Both the position numbers and the translations under genes were made by a program. From Gorsachius magnificus (lineage: Eukaryota > Chordata > Aves > Pelecaniformes > Ardeidae), in the NCBI GenBank assembly GCA_034008185.1, contig CM067084.1:19372885-19436884 (forward strand): DNA of 64,000 bases, given 5' to 3'. Below the pieces are notes generated by a model. The model was not told where the DNA came from. It did no database searches and was given only the letters and a program-made list of their open reading frames with translations. Positions 26,081 through 39,268 of this stretch are shown here, piece by piece. Numbering within the stretch: the stretch's first letter is position 1; each line of letters opens with the position of its first letter.

Positions 26081-26165
26081 AGAACCCCCACCCAACTAAC
26101 CAACCAAACAAAAGAACCCCCAAAACCCCACCAAAAAACCCCACCAAACAAACAAACAAACAAAT
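26081..26165 (+). repeat. C/A-only tract ending in (CAAA)n, minus-strand G4 potential
   Basis: Almost pure C and A: C runs of 5, 3, 5, 4 and 4 interspersed with A-rich spacers and CCAA units, followed by four to five CAAA repeats. On the minus strand the runs at 26116-26144 read as G-runs with short T loops, and a fourth G-run lies about 24 nt further, so a G-quadruplex is plausible. It is the largest member of the C/A-rich tracts in this window. Confidence 0.85.
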
Positions 26166-28140
26166 TGTTGTTTTTTCTTGTTTTCATAAATTTGTTAGAA
26201 TTCTTTCATACTGACATTAAGAATATAAATACATTCAGTTCGGAACTACTATAAGAATAAAACTATGATGATTTATAGTCCGGGTGGAGGCATTCACATA
26301 TGGTATATTACATGTACTTAAGTATTTCTACTGGAAATCTATAATTCCTTGGTACTATAATGGGTTTGGATTAAGTCACTTTTTATTTAAATTGAAAAAT
26401 TAACATTATCTTGATGCATTTTGAGGCTCATGTTTTACCAATTATAGACAGTTAAGAGGTTAGTAATTTGTTCTTTATTTGCTGCACCATATTGGGCTAC
26501 AGCAATAATAACTTTTTGGACAGTCCTCACTTTCATTCTTCCAGACTAATGACGTGATTAAAAAGAAAAATTGTTGTGTTTACTTTTGCTTTCAAAGGCT
26601 GTGCTGTGTACTATAGTGCTAATGTCAGGTATTGCTCAAATACACAAAAATGATGTTGCAGAGACCGAGGTAATCTTTTTTGCAAACAGTATTATATGCT
26701 TGGTAGAGGGGTTTTTTTAATCATGAAAAATAGACTGACTGGTAATATTTTAAGGTTTTAGATGTTTCCTGACCCATAGAATCTTTTGTATCCTGAAAAG
26801 CATGGTGATTTTTTGCTGGTTTGGGGGCTTTTTTAATTGGGGGGAGACAAGTACATTGTTTTCCCCTTTCTCTAGTTTATATGACAAACTTTGATGGTTA
26901 CTAGGCAATAAAGGAATTAAGCAGAGATAAAATATGCAATTACTAAGGCAAGACAGCAAACAGTAGGTAACAAAGACAGCAATAAACTGCCCTAGGGCTG
27001 GAAAGCTTCCTTTTGCTCTGTATTAAACTTTGTGTGCAATGTAATCCCTTTTTCATCTTTCTAGTTGCCAAAAAAAATTGAGGATTTACAAAAGGGCATG
27101 TTTTGGTAACATGATATAAAATGAACTGGATAGTTATGTGCTATATCTGATATCGCTGAACACTGTAGATAATGCTCAAAAGGTAAATTTCTGTCCTTAA
27201 AAACAGTTGTAGAAAATGAACCTGGGGAGATGGTTACTTCTAAGGTTTAACTGAGTTTGCTTGCATAAAACTTTAAATCCAATTTATATATTCTCATTGA
27301 ATAAAAGAGGACCAAAATGGGGCTAACGGGGGCCTGTTCCTTTTCTTAGCAAGAGAAAGGAGTTAATCCTTTGCATAACTAAGACACAGGGTTTTGCAGC
27401 TGAGATTAAACTGTCCTGCTATCATACCTACATTATGTAACTACCATATTCATATTTTATTTATGTAAAAAATATTTATTTCTGTAAAAATAAAAAAACC
27501 CCTACTGTCTATGCCTAAATCCAAACATGTCTCCTAATCTACTCTATCTCTTCACTTAAAAAAGGAATATTTGAAAGGCAATTAGAACGAACGCATCCAA
27601 TCCAATACCTGCAAGCTGTTCCCTCTCTGGGTTTTTAAATAAGCATTTTTTTGCTCTTTCAAAATTGTTCTTCAGGAGAACACAAGGGGTGTTTTGCCCA
27701 GCTTCCATAAAAATTTACTGTCTTCTCCTGTGCATTTATCTTTATGGTACAAGGCCTTTGCCTCTGAGATTTGATAGCGTTGCTTGTTAACTTGATATTA
27801 ATTGCATTTTGAACAGAATAAACACTAGGATGAAAACTGAGTTGTGTATTGTCCCAGGAGATACATTTATCATTAAATTAACAGGGAACACTGTCAGAAT
27901 TTCATTGCAAAAGGACCTAGGAAATTCTGCAAATTGACTGATCAATAACCACAGCAGCTTTCTATCAAAGTGCATCAAAGCTATTTCTGTGTTGCTTTTG
28001 TTGTTTTAGTAACTTAAACATAGCAGGTGGAAGAAGACTACAGAGTAGATGCAAAAAATTACATTGCTACAGCTGACCTAAAAAGAATGCATTTAATAGA
28101 AAACAGAAGAAATAAAAGGAATGAAGAAAGAAAGAACAAC
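26166..28140. other. non-coding stretch
   Basis: No gene is seen. The sequence is AT-rich, with T-runs near 26711 and A-runs near 27490. Nothing else is recognisable up to the CR1 insertion at 28141. Confidence 0.6.
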
Positions 28141-28453
28141 ATAGAATCATAGAATCGTTTAGGTTGGAAAAGACCTTTAAGATCATAAAATCCAATCGTT
28201 AACCTAACCCTGCCATCCCACCACTAAACCATGTCCCTAAGCACCTCGTCTACCCATCTTTTAAATACCTCCAGGGATGGGGACTCGACCACTTCCCTGG
28301 GCAGCCCGTTCCAATGCTTGACAACCCTCTAGGTGAAGAAATTTTTCCTAATGTATAACCTAAATGTGCCCTGGTGCAACTTGAGGCCATTTCCCCTCAT
28401 CCTATCGCCCGTTACCTGGGGGAAGAGACCAACACCCACCTCACTACAGCCTC
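28141..28453 (-). mobile_element. CR1 LINE, 5'-truncated 3' end (about 310 bp)
   Basis: On the plus strand the element starts with the terminal repeat (ATAGAATCATAGAATC) and runs through GGTTGGAAAAGACC and the conserved end of ORF2 to CTACAGCCTCC. It aligns block for block with 51417-51740, with many substitutions, so it is the same or a sister subfamily but a different and older insertion. The truncation point at about 28453 abuts an older LINE in the same orientation. It encodes only the degraded C-terminal tail of the reverse transcriptase frame plus the 3' UTR. Confidence 0.92.
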
Positions 28454-29300
28454 CATGGGTCAAGCATTAGAGAATTGAACCTTGTAAAAAACTTTCTGAA
28501 AATCCAAATTAATGATATCAATTGATCAATGCTCATTAACTCTTTCAAAGTAATCTGATAGATTTTGTGGGATTATTGCCTATAAAAGCCATGTGGAGTT
28601 TTACCAAATATTTCATATTTATCTATGCATTTATTAATTCTGTTTGCTGTCATAATTCCTACCCATTTTCCTGATGGATATCCAATTTACTATTCTGTAG
28701 TCCGCTGAGTCATCACAGGAGTCCTTTCTCAAGAGTTACATCTCTTCAATTCAGTTTTTTATTCCTCATACCACAGTGTCTGATTTGAGCAATAGTTTAT
28801 ACACCAGTTGGTAACTCAGCAACTTCATACTAGACTTCCTTCACTCTTGAACAAATTGCCTGGTCCTGACAATTGTTACTGTTCAATTTATTAATTTGCA
28901 CTAAAACCTCTTCTATTGATGCTTTTTTAAAAAAATAGTTTCTCCATCTCATCCCTTGTGAAGAAGGGAACCTTCCCGACCTTCTCCGTAGTGAACACTG
29001 ATGAAAGTATTCACTTATCTTTTCTGCAGTGGTCTCACCTTTCTTTAGTTCTCCTTTTGTACTTTGATAATCTACTGGCACCACTGACTCTGTTGTTGTC
29101 CTAATTCTGTGTTTGAAAACATTTTTATTATTATCTTTTATACCTTCTGCAAGTTTTATCTTAAAGTATTACCTGGCTTGCTTTACTGTAGTTTTACATT
29201 TAACTTGCTAGCTCTATTTTGTGTTTTCTCATTTGAAAGTGAATTACTTTTTTTTATCCTTTTGGTCCGTTCCTTTAATATACTAAGCTTTTAAAATTAA
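28454..29300 (-). mobile_element. ancient CR1/L3-like LINE remnant
   Basis: From about 28470 the plus strand matches the reverse complement of the old amniote CR1/L3 ORF2. Recognisable blocks are AACCTTGTAAAAAAC..CTGAAAATCCAAA (the DFSKAFDTV region), CTATTCTGTAGTCC, TTGTTACTGTTCAATTTATTAATTTG and the GTGAACACTGATGAAAGTATTCA block. It is far more diverged than the other CR1 copies and has no intact frame. Edges are approximate: the distal edge fades near 29300, and the proximal edge is cut by or adjoins the younger CR1. Confidence 0.7.
28830..29084 (-). pseudogene. reverse transcriptase fragment of the ancient LINE
   Basis: An 84-codon open piece of the decayed LINE ORF2. Its C-terminal part (EEVLVQINKLNSNN...RVKEV) lines up with [16 protein letters not shown]...RVLKEL of the younger CR1 reverse transcriptase at 51.6-53.2 kb. 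An internal KGELKKGETTAEKISEYF segment lines up with its [19 protein letters not shown] region. The catalytic Asp motifs lie outside this piece. It survives by chance between frameshifts and is not expected to be translated. Confidence 0.6.
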
Positions 29301-31101
29301 TTTGGTTATTTTTTTACTGTTAACAAATCTTTACTCAAAGATTCCACTGTGTCTTCACCACTCTTCACAGTCCCCCCAAGAGACTGTGTGTCTCTTGTCC
29401 CCCCCAAGATCTGAAAGTGTGTACTGTGTCACTCTCTAAAAATACATGAAATAGAAATTTGGAAAAAAATGACAATCAGGAATCCATGAGAGGTGTGCAT
29501 GAGTTAGTGATCCCACATCTTACTTTGGGTCATGGAGATGTACAGAATTAGGACTTCTATATTTTTGTCAAATTTTAAACAATAGATGGGCACTGAACAA
29601 AGCTATTTCAGGATTTTACTTCCAGTAGTTTTTAATGTACATTACTTTTTCATTTTATTTCAATTTATCCTCAGTACCTTAGTCCTTCTTGGTCTCATTT
29701 TCATCTTTATAATGAGGCATATCTTTAAGTTCTTGTTCAGATACAGCTCTTTTACCTATTATTTTATATGATGAAGTCTGACATGACTTCTTTAATCTAG
29801 TATGTGTCTGTGGTACCTAATTTCAGTGGCATTCTAAAATCCAAGTCTTTTCAGTGTATATACAGTTAAGCACATTAGTAAAGATTTAGATAGCAAAAGC
29901 AAGTATGAGCAGTTACAAATTTCCAATGGATTTTTGGGAGATATTTTTTTTTAAAAAATGTTTTCTAGTGATATTCTTTGGCTGCATATTTGCAAAGTTT
30001 GTTTCATCCATATTCCCAATTTGTCTGCAGATGGCATTACATAACGTTTCTATAGTTATCTTTCTTCCTAATGCAAATGGTCATTGTAAAAACTAAAGAC
30101 TTTAACAATATAAAATGGAAGTAGTAACTGAAGGTGAGAATATTTTAGCGCAAGTATATCTTGTTGACACTTAAAAGCGTACAATTTTCTCATATCATTT
30201 TCATTATGTAGCTAAGCTAAATTGATTCTAAATTGACGCTATGAAAATCCAACTTATCTCTTCCTTTTTTCCCCCTTTTTTTTTATAGCAAGATGTAACA
30301 GTTTTATCTGGGAGAAAATACCACCACTACTATCATTTATTTGTATAGATTTATGACTATGCAAAGAAAAGTGTCTATCATATGCTCTAGACATCATTAT
30401 AAAATTACTTTTCAGGGAATTATAAAAAAAAAATCAACAGTTTCTCCAAACCTACAGCCCAACTAATCAAAGCCAGTGAAGACTGGTTTTTGTCAGAAGT
30501 TGTTCATAATGATGCATTTGTCTGCAGGGTGAGGGATGTGAATTATATCTTTTAGAGCACTCCTTTGTCAGGTGCTTCTCTTATTTTTGCTGTATTTCTT
30601 AATCAGAATAGAATTACAAAGTAACCTCAATAATTGCCTGGCTTTGAAAATTATCTTACTCTCAGACACTGAGATTTTTCATAAACTTTTAAGAATGAGT
30701 TGCAACAAATGGACTCTCAGCAGATGTCACTGGAATCTCAGGTACTAGAATCTTAAGGACCAAGAAAGAACAAAGAAATTCTATTCAGAAAAAGACAGAA
30801 TAACTAGGAACCATGAAATGAAGCTCCCGGATAAAAATAGTGCATAGTATACCATGGATAGATTTTAGTTGATATGTGTAGAAATACCTGGGAATTTTGC
30901 CTGTGGTTACACCACATATGAATTATTGACTCTTTCTTCACTTGTGAAATAGAAATCATTTATATTGTGACATTTTCTATATAAGTACAACCAGAGGCTG
31001 TCACATACACCTGCTTACAGTCCCATACAAGAATAAATGTGCAATTAAAAGTAATTTATATCGAAAAATCCTCTATGGGACTGAAAGAGAAACCTTTTAC
31101 T

Positions 31102-31129
31102 GCTCAAGAACATAGTCTATTTCTTGAGC
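31102..31129. repeat. 9-bp inverted repeat, 10-nt loop
   Basis: GCTCAAGAA and TTCTTGAGC are perfect complements around a 10-nt spacer. An isolated small hairpin with no supporting context. Confidence 0.8.
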
Positions 31130-34100
31130 TAAAGGTGTAAAGCTCTGCACAAGCACAGTCTGCAGGAAATCTCTCATACTTGATCTTCAGTTTGTTTCTT
31201 ACCCAGCCCCAGTCTGCTATTATTCTCCAACCAATGTTATTGGGCTAAGATCAGCATTGATTTACATTTTCTTGCACTTCCATCAACTGTGTGGGGAGTG
31301 CTCCACATAAAAAATCTACACTGAATTTCATCATTCAATGGAACTTTTCCTATGGGCTAGACATAACATGGCTCAGTTCTGCCATGCCACAAGCTTTAAA
31401 TAAAAACAAATGGTTTGGGGATATTGCTATGCAGAACAACCAACAAATAAAAACCTAATTTCATTTTCCTTGACCTTCACATTATGAAGCAAGGAGAGTT
31501 TTCAGAACTGATACTCAAGAGGAATTTTTCCCTGAAAAAGAAAAAAAATATAATTAGGATTACCTGAACCAAACAGGATACATGCCAGACAAATGCATGG
31601 CAATTTAGCATAAGGCAAGTTTTAATCCAGTCGAGGCAACCTTTCTTTCAGGCACATCAAGTTCAAAGTGTAGTCATTGTATGCCTTGGTTGGTTTTGAC
31701 AATCAAAAAGAGAAGGGGGGAAATAGCACTGAAGAGCACAATAGCTTCAGGTCTAACCTTTATGAGGTACAGAGCAGTTTGAAAACCATATTAAGATACA
31801 GTTCTTACAATATGCAGATGTTAGCTGAAGAAGTCTTTTGGATGACAGAACATATGTCAGTAAAAGTTATCAGCATTAAAATTTTTCACTTGTGTGCCAC
31901 CTTTTCATGTCATTTCTCCTTTCCAAATTCATGCTCATATGAAATGTATCTAATTCTGGGGTGGAAGGCAAAATGTAAATACATAAAGCACTTGGGTAAA
32001 GAAAAAAATTATACTGGAGAGATTTAAAAAAAAAAAAGGCTATGTAGGCCACTGGGATTTAGTTGTCATTACCAAGAAAATATGATGAACTGCCGCTGAA
32101 GCACACCTGAGTGGTGTCATACTGTTTTGTCAGCACTGATTTCCCTTAGATAATAGTGTATTGTGAAATCCAAGAGGAAATTTAGGGATGTAAATGACAG
32201 GGAAAAAAATTATACAACAAGGAAAAGTAGCTAGAAAATACATAAGACCTATACATTTAGTGAGCAGGTATGTTTTACATTTGTTGCTGTATATGTGCCT
32301 GTTTTATTAATGTATTACTAGCTTGCCCAGAATAATTAGAATACAGAATCTCACTTTGCAATTCTTGCCTGAAGCCCATAGCTTGCAGCTGGTTTATACA
32401 TTAAAAGAGAAGTGGGTTCTGCTGTTTAAAGTAGCCATTTTACAGAATGGTGCTGGCTGCGGGTGACAATTAAGCAGAAACATGGAATATTTCTTGTTGG
32501 AAGCATTGGAGTTTGCTGTTTCTTTGCCATGTAGTCCCTTAACAGAAAGAATGAAAATTAATGTGTACGTACCTTTTGTGGTTCTTTAGGGGCATCTGCT
32601 TCTTTCCAAATCATAACCTGACTAATTTCAAGATTTCTGGAAATGTTATTGTTCTCTTAAGGCAAGGAAAAATATGCCATCACTTGTACCAAAAGTGACA
32701 AATTTGTTTTGCTGATGGAAACCTTTAATGGGTGTACATTTTAGTGGTATCTGATATAATTACTCATACAAGATTAAGCAAGAAGGAAACAGTATGATCA
32801 CCGCTATTCTATAACACACCAAATAGGACTTCTGTGTATCCCTGAGCAACAATATAGCTTTTTGGAAAAAAAATAAGCAAGCCGTCCCATCAGATATCAT
32901 TAGCAATGGTAGTGACAGAGAATCCATTGCAATCACTGCTAAATTGTTCCTATGATTAATTTCTTGTAAAAAATTTGCACTGTGTTGCTCGTTTGAATTC
33001 ATATGGCTTTGTTTTCCAGCTCTTACATCTTTGTTGTATCTTTGTGTGCTGGACTGAAGAACTCATTATCAAAGTTTTGTTCCTGCTGTAGATACTCACA
33101 AACTGAGATCGATTCACAACTTAACCTTCTCTTTGGTAATCTAAATAGCTTGACCCCCTTCAGTCTTTCATTATATGGCATATTTTCCAATTCTTTCTGT
33201 ATAGATTGCTATTCACTCCAGTGAGGCAAGTGAATCTTGCTAGAGAAACCAAAAGAAAATGAAAACTGCTTAAAAAAAATAAGTCTTATCTACCTCTCCA
33301 TCACCTCTTCTGCTTTCCTTGAAAAATAACAATGGACCAAATTAATTTGTTTGTAGTTAGAATAGCATCAATTTTCCCCAAATTATTTTAATAATTAATT
33401 GATTTGTGGCTCATTTTGATGTAACTTTAGCCAAATTTATTATAATATGAGGATGAAAGATACAGTACTTTTGAAGTACCTGCTCTCTGTTCTTGTAAAG
33501 CCTGATATTAACCCCTGCTAAACAAGGGTCGTAGTAGTCTCTTTTTTTTATTGGGGGGAAAAAAAGAAATTACATCACCTCATTTTTTTTTAATGAAAGA
33601 TCTTAATTTAAGGAAAGAGTTCCTGAATGCAGATACCAGATAATAATAAGAGACTTCACATAATTATGATACGGTTGCTTGAACTCAGACAAATGGTGTC
33701 TTCCATGTTTTCTGTAGACTATCTCTAGCCATCTGAAGATGTAAGGAGCTGCACACTTAAGGACACTTTTTAGACGGCTTCTGGCCTACTGAGCTGGGTG
33801 GCTTGTAGTAGGTATCTAACACAGGTTTCCAAATTTTCACTAAGTGCATGTTGCCTCAGATTATGTTTGCAAAGATCCTGTTAGACTCCTGAGGTTAACC
33901 ATAAGACATTCCATTACAGCTGCATTGCCTGAAAATCACAAATAAAAGGTAAAGTTGCAGTCCAAGCTGAAATGTCTCTATTTTGAATTGCTGAGCTTAC
34001 AAGATCCATTTCCTTTAAATGGATCCTCTGTGAGTGGACTTGGGTACATTTCAAAAGCTTTCGATTTCTTTTTATTTTTCACAGGGGTTATGCTTTTATT

Positions 34101-35857
34101 AATGGCAAGAAAAGTCGGGCTGTAAAATACAAATTTTTGTCTCAGAAAACTGTCTTCTAGCATGGCCTGTGGAAAGAAAACAGAAGCAAGTTCCTTCCGC
34201 ATCTTTCTAAAAACTTCCCATGACACTGTCATTTTGGCACTGTGCTATCTATCATAAACCCCAGAAAGTGTTTGATGACTCATATTAATGAGGAGACTCA
34301 TTACATGAGAGTACATGAGAGCCAACAGGCAACTTCAATTTACTTCACTATGAACAGCAGCTACTTTAAAACATCTTTTCCTGTGTATTTTTCAGCATGT
34401 AATGATGAGAAGTAAAATATTCAACTTATGTCTTTATTTCAAAGTGACAGACTAAAATAAAGCAAGCTTCTTAATGAAGACTTTTCAACATGTTATTAGC
34501 AAGACAAAAGTTAAAATCTAGTTTTTATTAGATTTCTTGTTGACAAGTGAAAGTTCTCAGAGTAAGTGCTTAATTTTGTTGCTCTTTCTCTAGAAAAATG
34601 CTTTTCTTACCTGTTTTTTTCCACACTTTTGACAGCAAAAGGCTACTAGCTGACTCCAAACAAAAAAACTAAGTGTGGCTGTAAAACAGTAAAATATAAT
34701 GATGCAGCAAATTTACTCCTAGAGTTTGTTCTACAAAGGTGCTCTCAAAGTACAACAGTTCTCAAGAGAATTAAAGTAGTATTTTCTTTGTATAAAGAAG
34801 GAAAACCACATAAAAAAAGATATGATGTATTCTAGGAGGGAGTTTTATTGCTAGGATTTCAATAGTTTTCCTACTGGCAATTCTACTTATCCTTTCGCAG
34901 CATGGTGTAACTACCACTGACAAATACAAAATACACTTTGTATTGGAACAGCATTTAAAATCTGCATCATTTCAAATTTCAAGATAGCTAGGTACCTCAC
35001 AGAAAGCTCCTCTTTGAAAATTGAGAGTGAATTTATAACAGGGCTTAATTATCCTACATATATTACAGACGGTAAGCTTTTTACTGAAACAAAAACCAGT
35101 GCTTTAAAGATCTCGTTTCCTATAAATGACTTCAGAATCTTCTAGCTATATTTTTGGCTCCTGGGCTTAGTGGTTGCTGTAGATTACATTCTGCTGTAAA
35201 AACTGGAAACAATAACAGAGCTAATGATAGATGTTAAATAGGAAACAGTAACTTGCAAAGGCAACCATTGTTCTGCTCCAATCTCCTTCAGAAAGTAACA
35301 AAGGGAAGTTTCAGAATAGATGAAATCTAGCTAGTAAGTGGCACTCAGTACCTGTTAGTCTTTGTATTTTGTTCAGAACTATATTGAAACTATGTAGAAA
35401 ACATTTAAGTTTTTGCTTATTTACAGTATTATTGTAGTACTTGGGGTTTTTTTCCCCAATAGAAAATTAGTGTTATGCTGTGTATGTCTTAAGTGTGTAT
35501 GTATTATTTCGTAATGATGTTAAAAACTAGAAAGAAGGGTTGAAAGAGATGTCCGTTATTCCCTTAAAATTTTTGTATGAGAGACTTAAGAGATTTCTAT
35601 AATCTCACATTTCAGGCCTCAGTGGTTTTACTAATGTTACACAGCTGTCAAGTGAAAAGATTGACTAAGATATATCATACACAGATCTTTCTCAGCAACG
35701 TATTATAAATCAGACTTACTGTTGGATGTGGAGAGAAAATCACATATTTTTTTTCTATTTTATTTACTATTATTATTATATAGACTGTTAGCATGGTTGT
35801 GCCTAAAATTTAACCATGACAGGAACTTTACAAGTGAAGAAATAAGAAAGAATTAGG

Positions 35858-35881
35858 AAAAAAAAAAAAAAAAAGAAAAAA
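35858..35881 (+). repeat. poly-A run
   Basis: A17, a single G, then A-rich sequence. No LINE or retrocopy body was recognised upstream, so it is classed as simple sequence. Confidence 0.85.
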
Positions 35882-36692
35882 TCCCTCTTTAGGAATGTTA
35901 TTAATCAAAATAGGAAAAAAGGTAAGAAATTGAGAGTCAAACATTGTTCATCGCATGTTACACCATGTGTGTTCTTCAGCAGGAGGTTTTAGGTGGAGGG
36001 GAGGGGGGGAATGAAGGAAAGGTAGCTTGGCAAGGCTTACTTGATAGAGAATATATTAGTATAAGTTTATAAAAGACAGCATCCAGTTCAGGTAAGGGGA
36101 AAACAACAGACTGACTGCTTGTCGGAAATAAACTGTACTTTCTTCAGAGATCTTAGAGGAAAAAATGATCCCAAGTTGTGAGTTCTGCCATACTGTTTAG
36201 GTTTGAGGTTTGAAAGGGATTGCAGACACCATAAAATCAGATTTAGAAGAGAATTAGGCTTCTGTATAAATGACTCAAAATAACTTATGCTTAAAGCCTA
36301 TATGATAAGAGGAAAAAGAAATTAAGACAATGAAGCAGGCTGAAGCATATGCACATAATTAAGTAGTGAGAAAACCTGAGTGGTTGAGATGGGGAAGAGA
36401 GGGTTGGAGTGGGTTGTCAGGCTTTGTTGTTTGACCTTGACAGCAGAGCATTGGTTAGAGTGGCACACCACATGGCTTTGGTGAGTGGAATAATTTTAAG
36501 TAAAAGTACACCAGTTTTTGTAAGCAGTATAATTTTAGGAAGAACCATCCAGTGATTTTTCAACTTGCTCTTGAGTCCCAGATCCTAAGGTTTCTAGTCT
36601 GAAGTTAAAAAAACTTGCTCAGAAAAAGCAAGCTTGTGTTTAGCTGACTTAAAGTTTGTTATACAAAGAAATGTTTGAAGGACTACAAACAC

Positions 36693-36753
36693 GAAAAAGA
36701 AAAAAAAACAAAAAAACAAAACCCCAAAACCAACAACCAAAAAAACCCCAAAA
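36693..36753 (+). repeat. A/C-rich low-complexity tract
   Basis: Poly-A with G/C interruptions passes into CAAAACCCC, AAAACCAACAACC and AAACCCC units. The composition is the same as at 26081 and 45403. Confidence 0.75.
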
Positions 36754-37439
36754 GCTGAAAATTGCTGTGTAAGGAAGGAAGGAAAAGAATTGCAGCAAGC
36801 AGCTGAAATGCAGAAGGGAAGATGCAGAGGCTACAGACAGCAGCTGAAGTTGGACCTTGCTTGAATTATTTTATGTTGCTATTCTGGTAACTTCAGATTC
36901 TCAGCCGCTCTCTCTTTCCTATATTGTTCCTAACTACGTGCCTGGGGTGAGGGGAAATCTCTATAGGTCTTACTGTGACTACGTCTCCCCTATCCACTGC
37001 TCATCTAAAGGATGTTTTTTAAGGGGTGGGTCTCAAACCAGTTCTAAATTCCTTTTCCTCTGATGAAGTAGTATCATCCTGAACTGCTTTATGGGACTGC
37101 TTTGCTAGATCCAGGCTGTGTTTAGCTCTTCTTTGTGGTTTCTTTTTCAAGCTCTGCTTGCCTAGTGAAGGATAGTGGCTAGGGCCTTATAGCAATTATT
37201 ATCCCACTAGATATCATTTCTTTTGTAATTCTGGAGGGAGGATGAAATAGGGCTGAGGAGGTAGGTACAAAATAGAGTTAAATATCATCTATTCTGTTCC
37301 CTCTCTTAAACATCACTTATGAAGCTTAATTTTAGGTCCTAAACATCTGTTTGTCAGCCATCCGACTCCTGCTCTTTATAAAATATTCCTCCTTCCCTCA
37401 AGGGGGTGACAGCAGCTGAAAGGGCACCTTTCTATGGTT
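36754..37439. other. non-coding stretch before the plus-strand CR1
   Basis: No gene or repeat is recognised. The sequence is slightly more GC-rich than the surroundings. A 68-codon plus-strand frame at 36857-37063 has no recognisable product. Confidence 0.55.
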
Positions 37440-37905
37440 TGGGCCTCCCCAGTGCAAAGGAGATATTGACAACCTGGGGACGCCTTTCAGATGACTGGGG
37501 GGACTGGACCACAAGACATGCAAAGAGAGGCCAGAGGAACTTGGTTTATTTAGCCTGGCAAGCTGTGGGAGCAGGAGGAATCTAATCATAGTCTGCTACA
37601 TCATAGAGGAAGGTTACAGAGAAGATAGAGCCAGGTTCTTCTCAGATGTCCACAATTAAAGGGCAGGAGGTGGCAGTCCCAATCTGCACTAGGATGTAGG
37701 GGTGTAAGGAAAAAAATTCTTTGTTGTGACTTGCCCTTTTGGACAGGCTGCCCAGATATGTTGTGGAGGTTTTTTAAACATCTCTGGGTGAGATTGAAAG
37801 AAAGCTGGTCTACCTGTGAGGTTGCCCGTGCTTGGACAAGAAGGCTGCACGGGGTGGCATCCTGAGTCCCCTCCAAAACTAAGTTTTATATGATTCCAAG
37901 TAGCC
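37440..37905 (+). mobile_element. old CR1 LINE 3' region, plus orientation
   Basis: The segment follows the order of the CR1 ORF2 end and 3' UTR in sense orientation. It has a decayed 'TTTAGCCTGG...GGAGCAGGAGG' block ([10 protein letters not shown] region), 'GAAAAAAATTCTTTGTTGTGA' and 'GGACAGGCTGCCCAGATATGTTGTGGAG' (compare [13 protein letters not shown] encoded at 51.5 kb), and a terminal region ending near TTATATGATTCCA. Frames are broken and substitutions many, so it is old. Boundaries are approximate. Confidence 0.7.
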
Positions 37906-39254
37906 CATGAGTGTTGTTGTTCCTTGGGGTGTGATAAAGATGGACTGCTGAAAAAGATATTGAGTGTAAGGTTTGATATCCTCGTGGACAGAAGGGTGCT
38001 AGGTGGTTGAGCTTATACATACATATGGAGAGAGACTTGAACAGAAGAGGAACTTTAATCCTGTTAAATTAAGTTTCTTAAAAATTAAATTTTGGTGGTT
38101 TTTTTTTTTAAAGTTCTCTTAACAGTGGACTAATGGGAAAGATATAATTAGCTCTAGAGTTGCAACTAGCAGTAATAATCCATAGTTCCAAAGAACTACT
38201 TCTTTTTGTTTTGTCCCATAGTGGAAAGTAGCGAAGTTTAATGCTTCTTCCAGAAACTAAAATTGGCTTTTGAGATTAACAGATAAATTAAAACTGTAAG
38301 TTTTGATGAGAAAAATGCGGGAGTACTTGAGGGTAAACCCAATCCTATTCTTTGTGTTTTGTATTGAATAGTGACAATGTGGTTATGTGGGAAGGTTCGG
38401 AGTGAGAAGAGACATTACACCGTTGAGAGGGAGATTGCTGATGGTCTCTAAGAAAGAAATTTGCAGAGGGTGGGTGGTATATTGCTGGTACAGAGTTAAA
38501 AGCACAGAACCTCAGCTTAGTCTGTCACTGGTTGTTCTCACATAAATGACTTTGTTTGTCAAGGGAAACCAGCAGCTCTCTATTCCTAAGTGTAAGAATA
38601 GAGTGAATTTATGGTGTTTGACCTATTAGGAAACAGATGTTCTCGACAGACAATGTCATATACGTGAAAAGTGAATGAATGTAGCAAGTCTTAAAACAGA
38701 CCTGAGCAGGTCTCACAAACATATAATAAACCTTGTTCACTCTATCTATGCAACTTGCTCCAAGTATGGCTTAAATTTTTTAAAATATTTTACAGTGCCT
38801 CATAAGACCTGAAAAGTATAGAAGTTGAGTAGTACTCAGAGTTCAACTGCTTTTTCTTAAGAATATGTATAACTTTTTTGGCCACATGTACTCATGTGGT
38901 TTCTGTGATGCATAAAACACAAAATTAATCAGCTAACATTAAAAATTAAGAAAATTGGCACCTGGAGACTTCTATTTCATCTCAAGTTCTTAAGAACGTC
39001 AGAGGAAATGTTGTCAAATCCAGGAGATTTACTGACGATATTTTATCTCTCATACTGTCAATACAAAATATCTGACAATATTTATGTATTTTTATGAAGC
39101 TGTTTATAGAAGCTGCTTTGATAGGATTTATTTACCAGTATCTGTGTGCTTTTGTTATGCTATGTAGCTAGGCTTTGCTTATAGCAGCTTATAAGTGTCA
39201 GTGGTGGGAATCAGAGGAGCTTCCAGTTTTGTGAAGTCAAGTTACAAATGTCTT

Positions 39255-39268
39255 CCCCCCCCCCCCCC
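39255..39268 (+). repeat. poly-C run (C14)
   Basis: Fourteen consecutive C residues, a mononucleotide microsatellite, unlike the C-rich hairpin at 62.2 kb in having no complementary G-run nearby. Confidence 0.95.

Larger units (their letters stand above)
29301..36692. other. long non-coding stretch
   Basis: No gene or transposon is recognised in over 7 kb. The longest frame (31677-32027, plus strand, 116 codons, non-ATG start) has no domain or composition signal. A 9-bp-stem hairpin is at 31102-31129 and poly-A at 35858-35881. The DNA is AT-rich and unique-looking, consistent with intron or gene desert. Confidence 0.65.

Noticed and set aside
31677..32027. 116-codon plus-strand open frame
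   Set aside because: Starts at a non-ATG codon, no domain or homology recognised, ends in an A-run. Chance.
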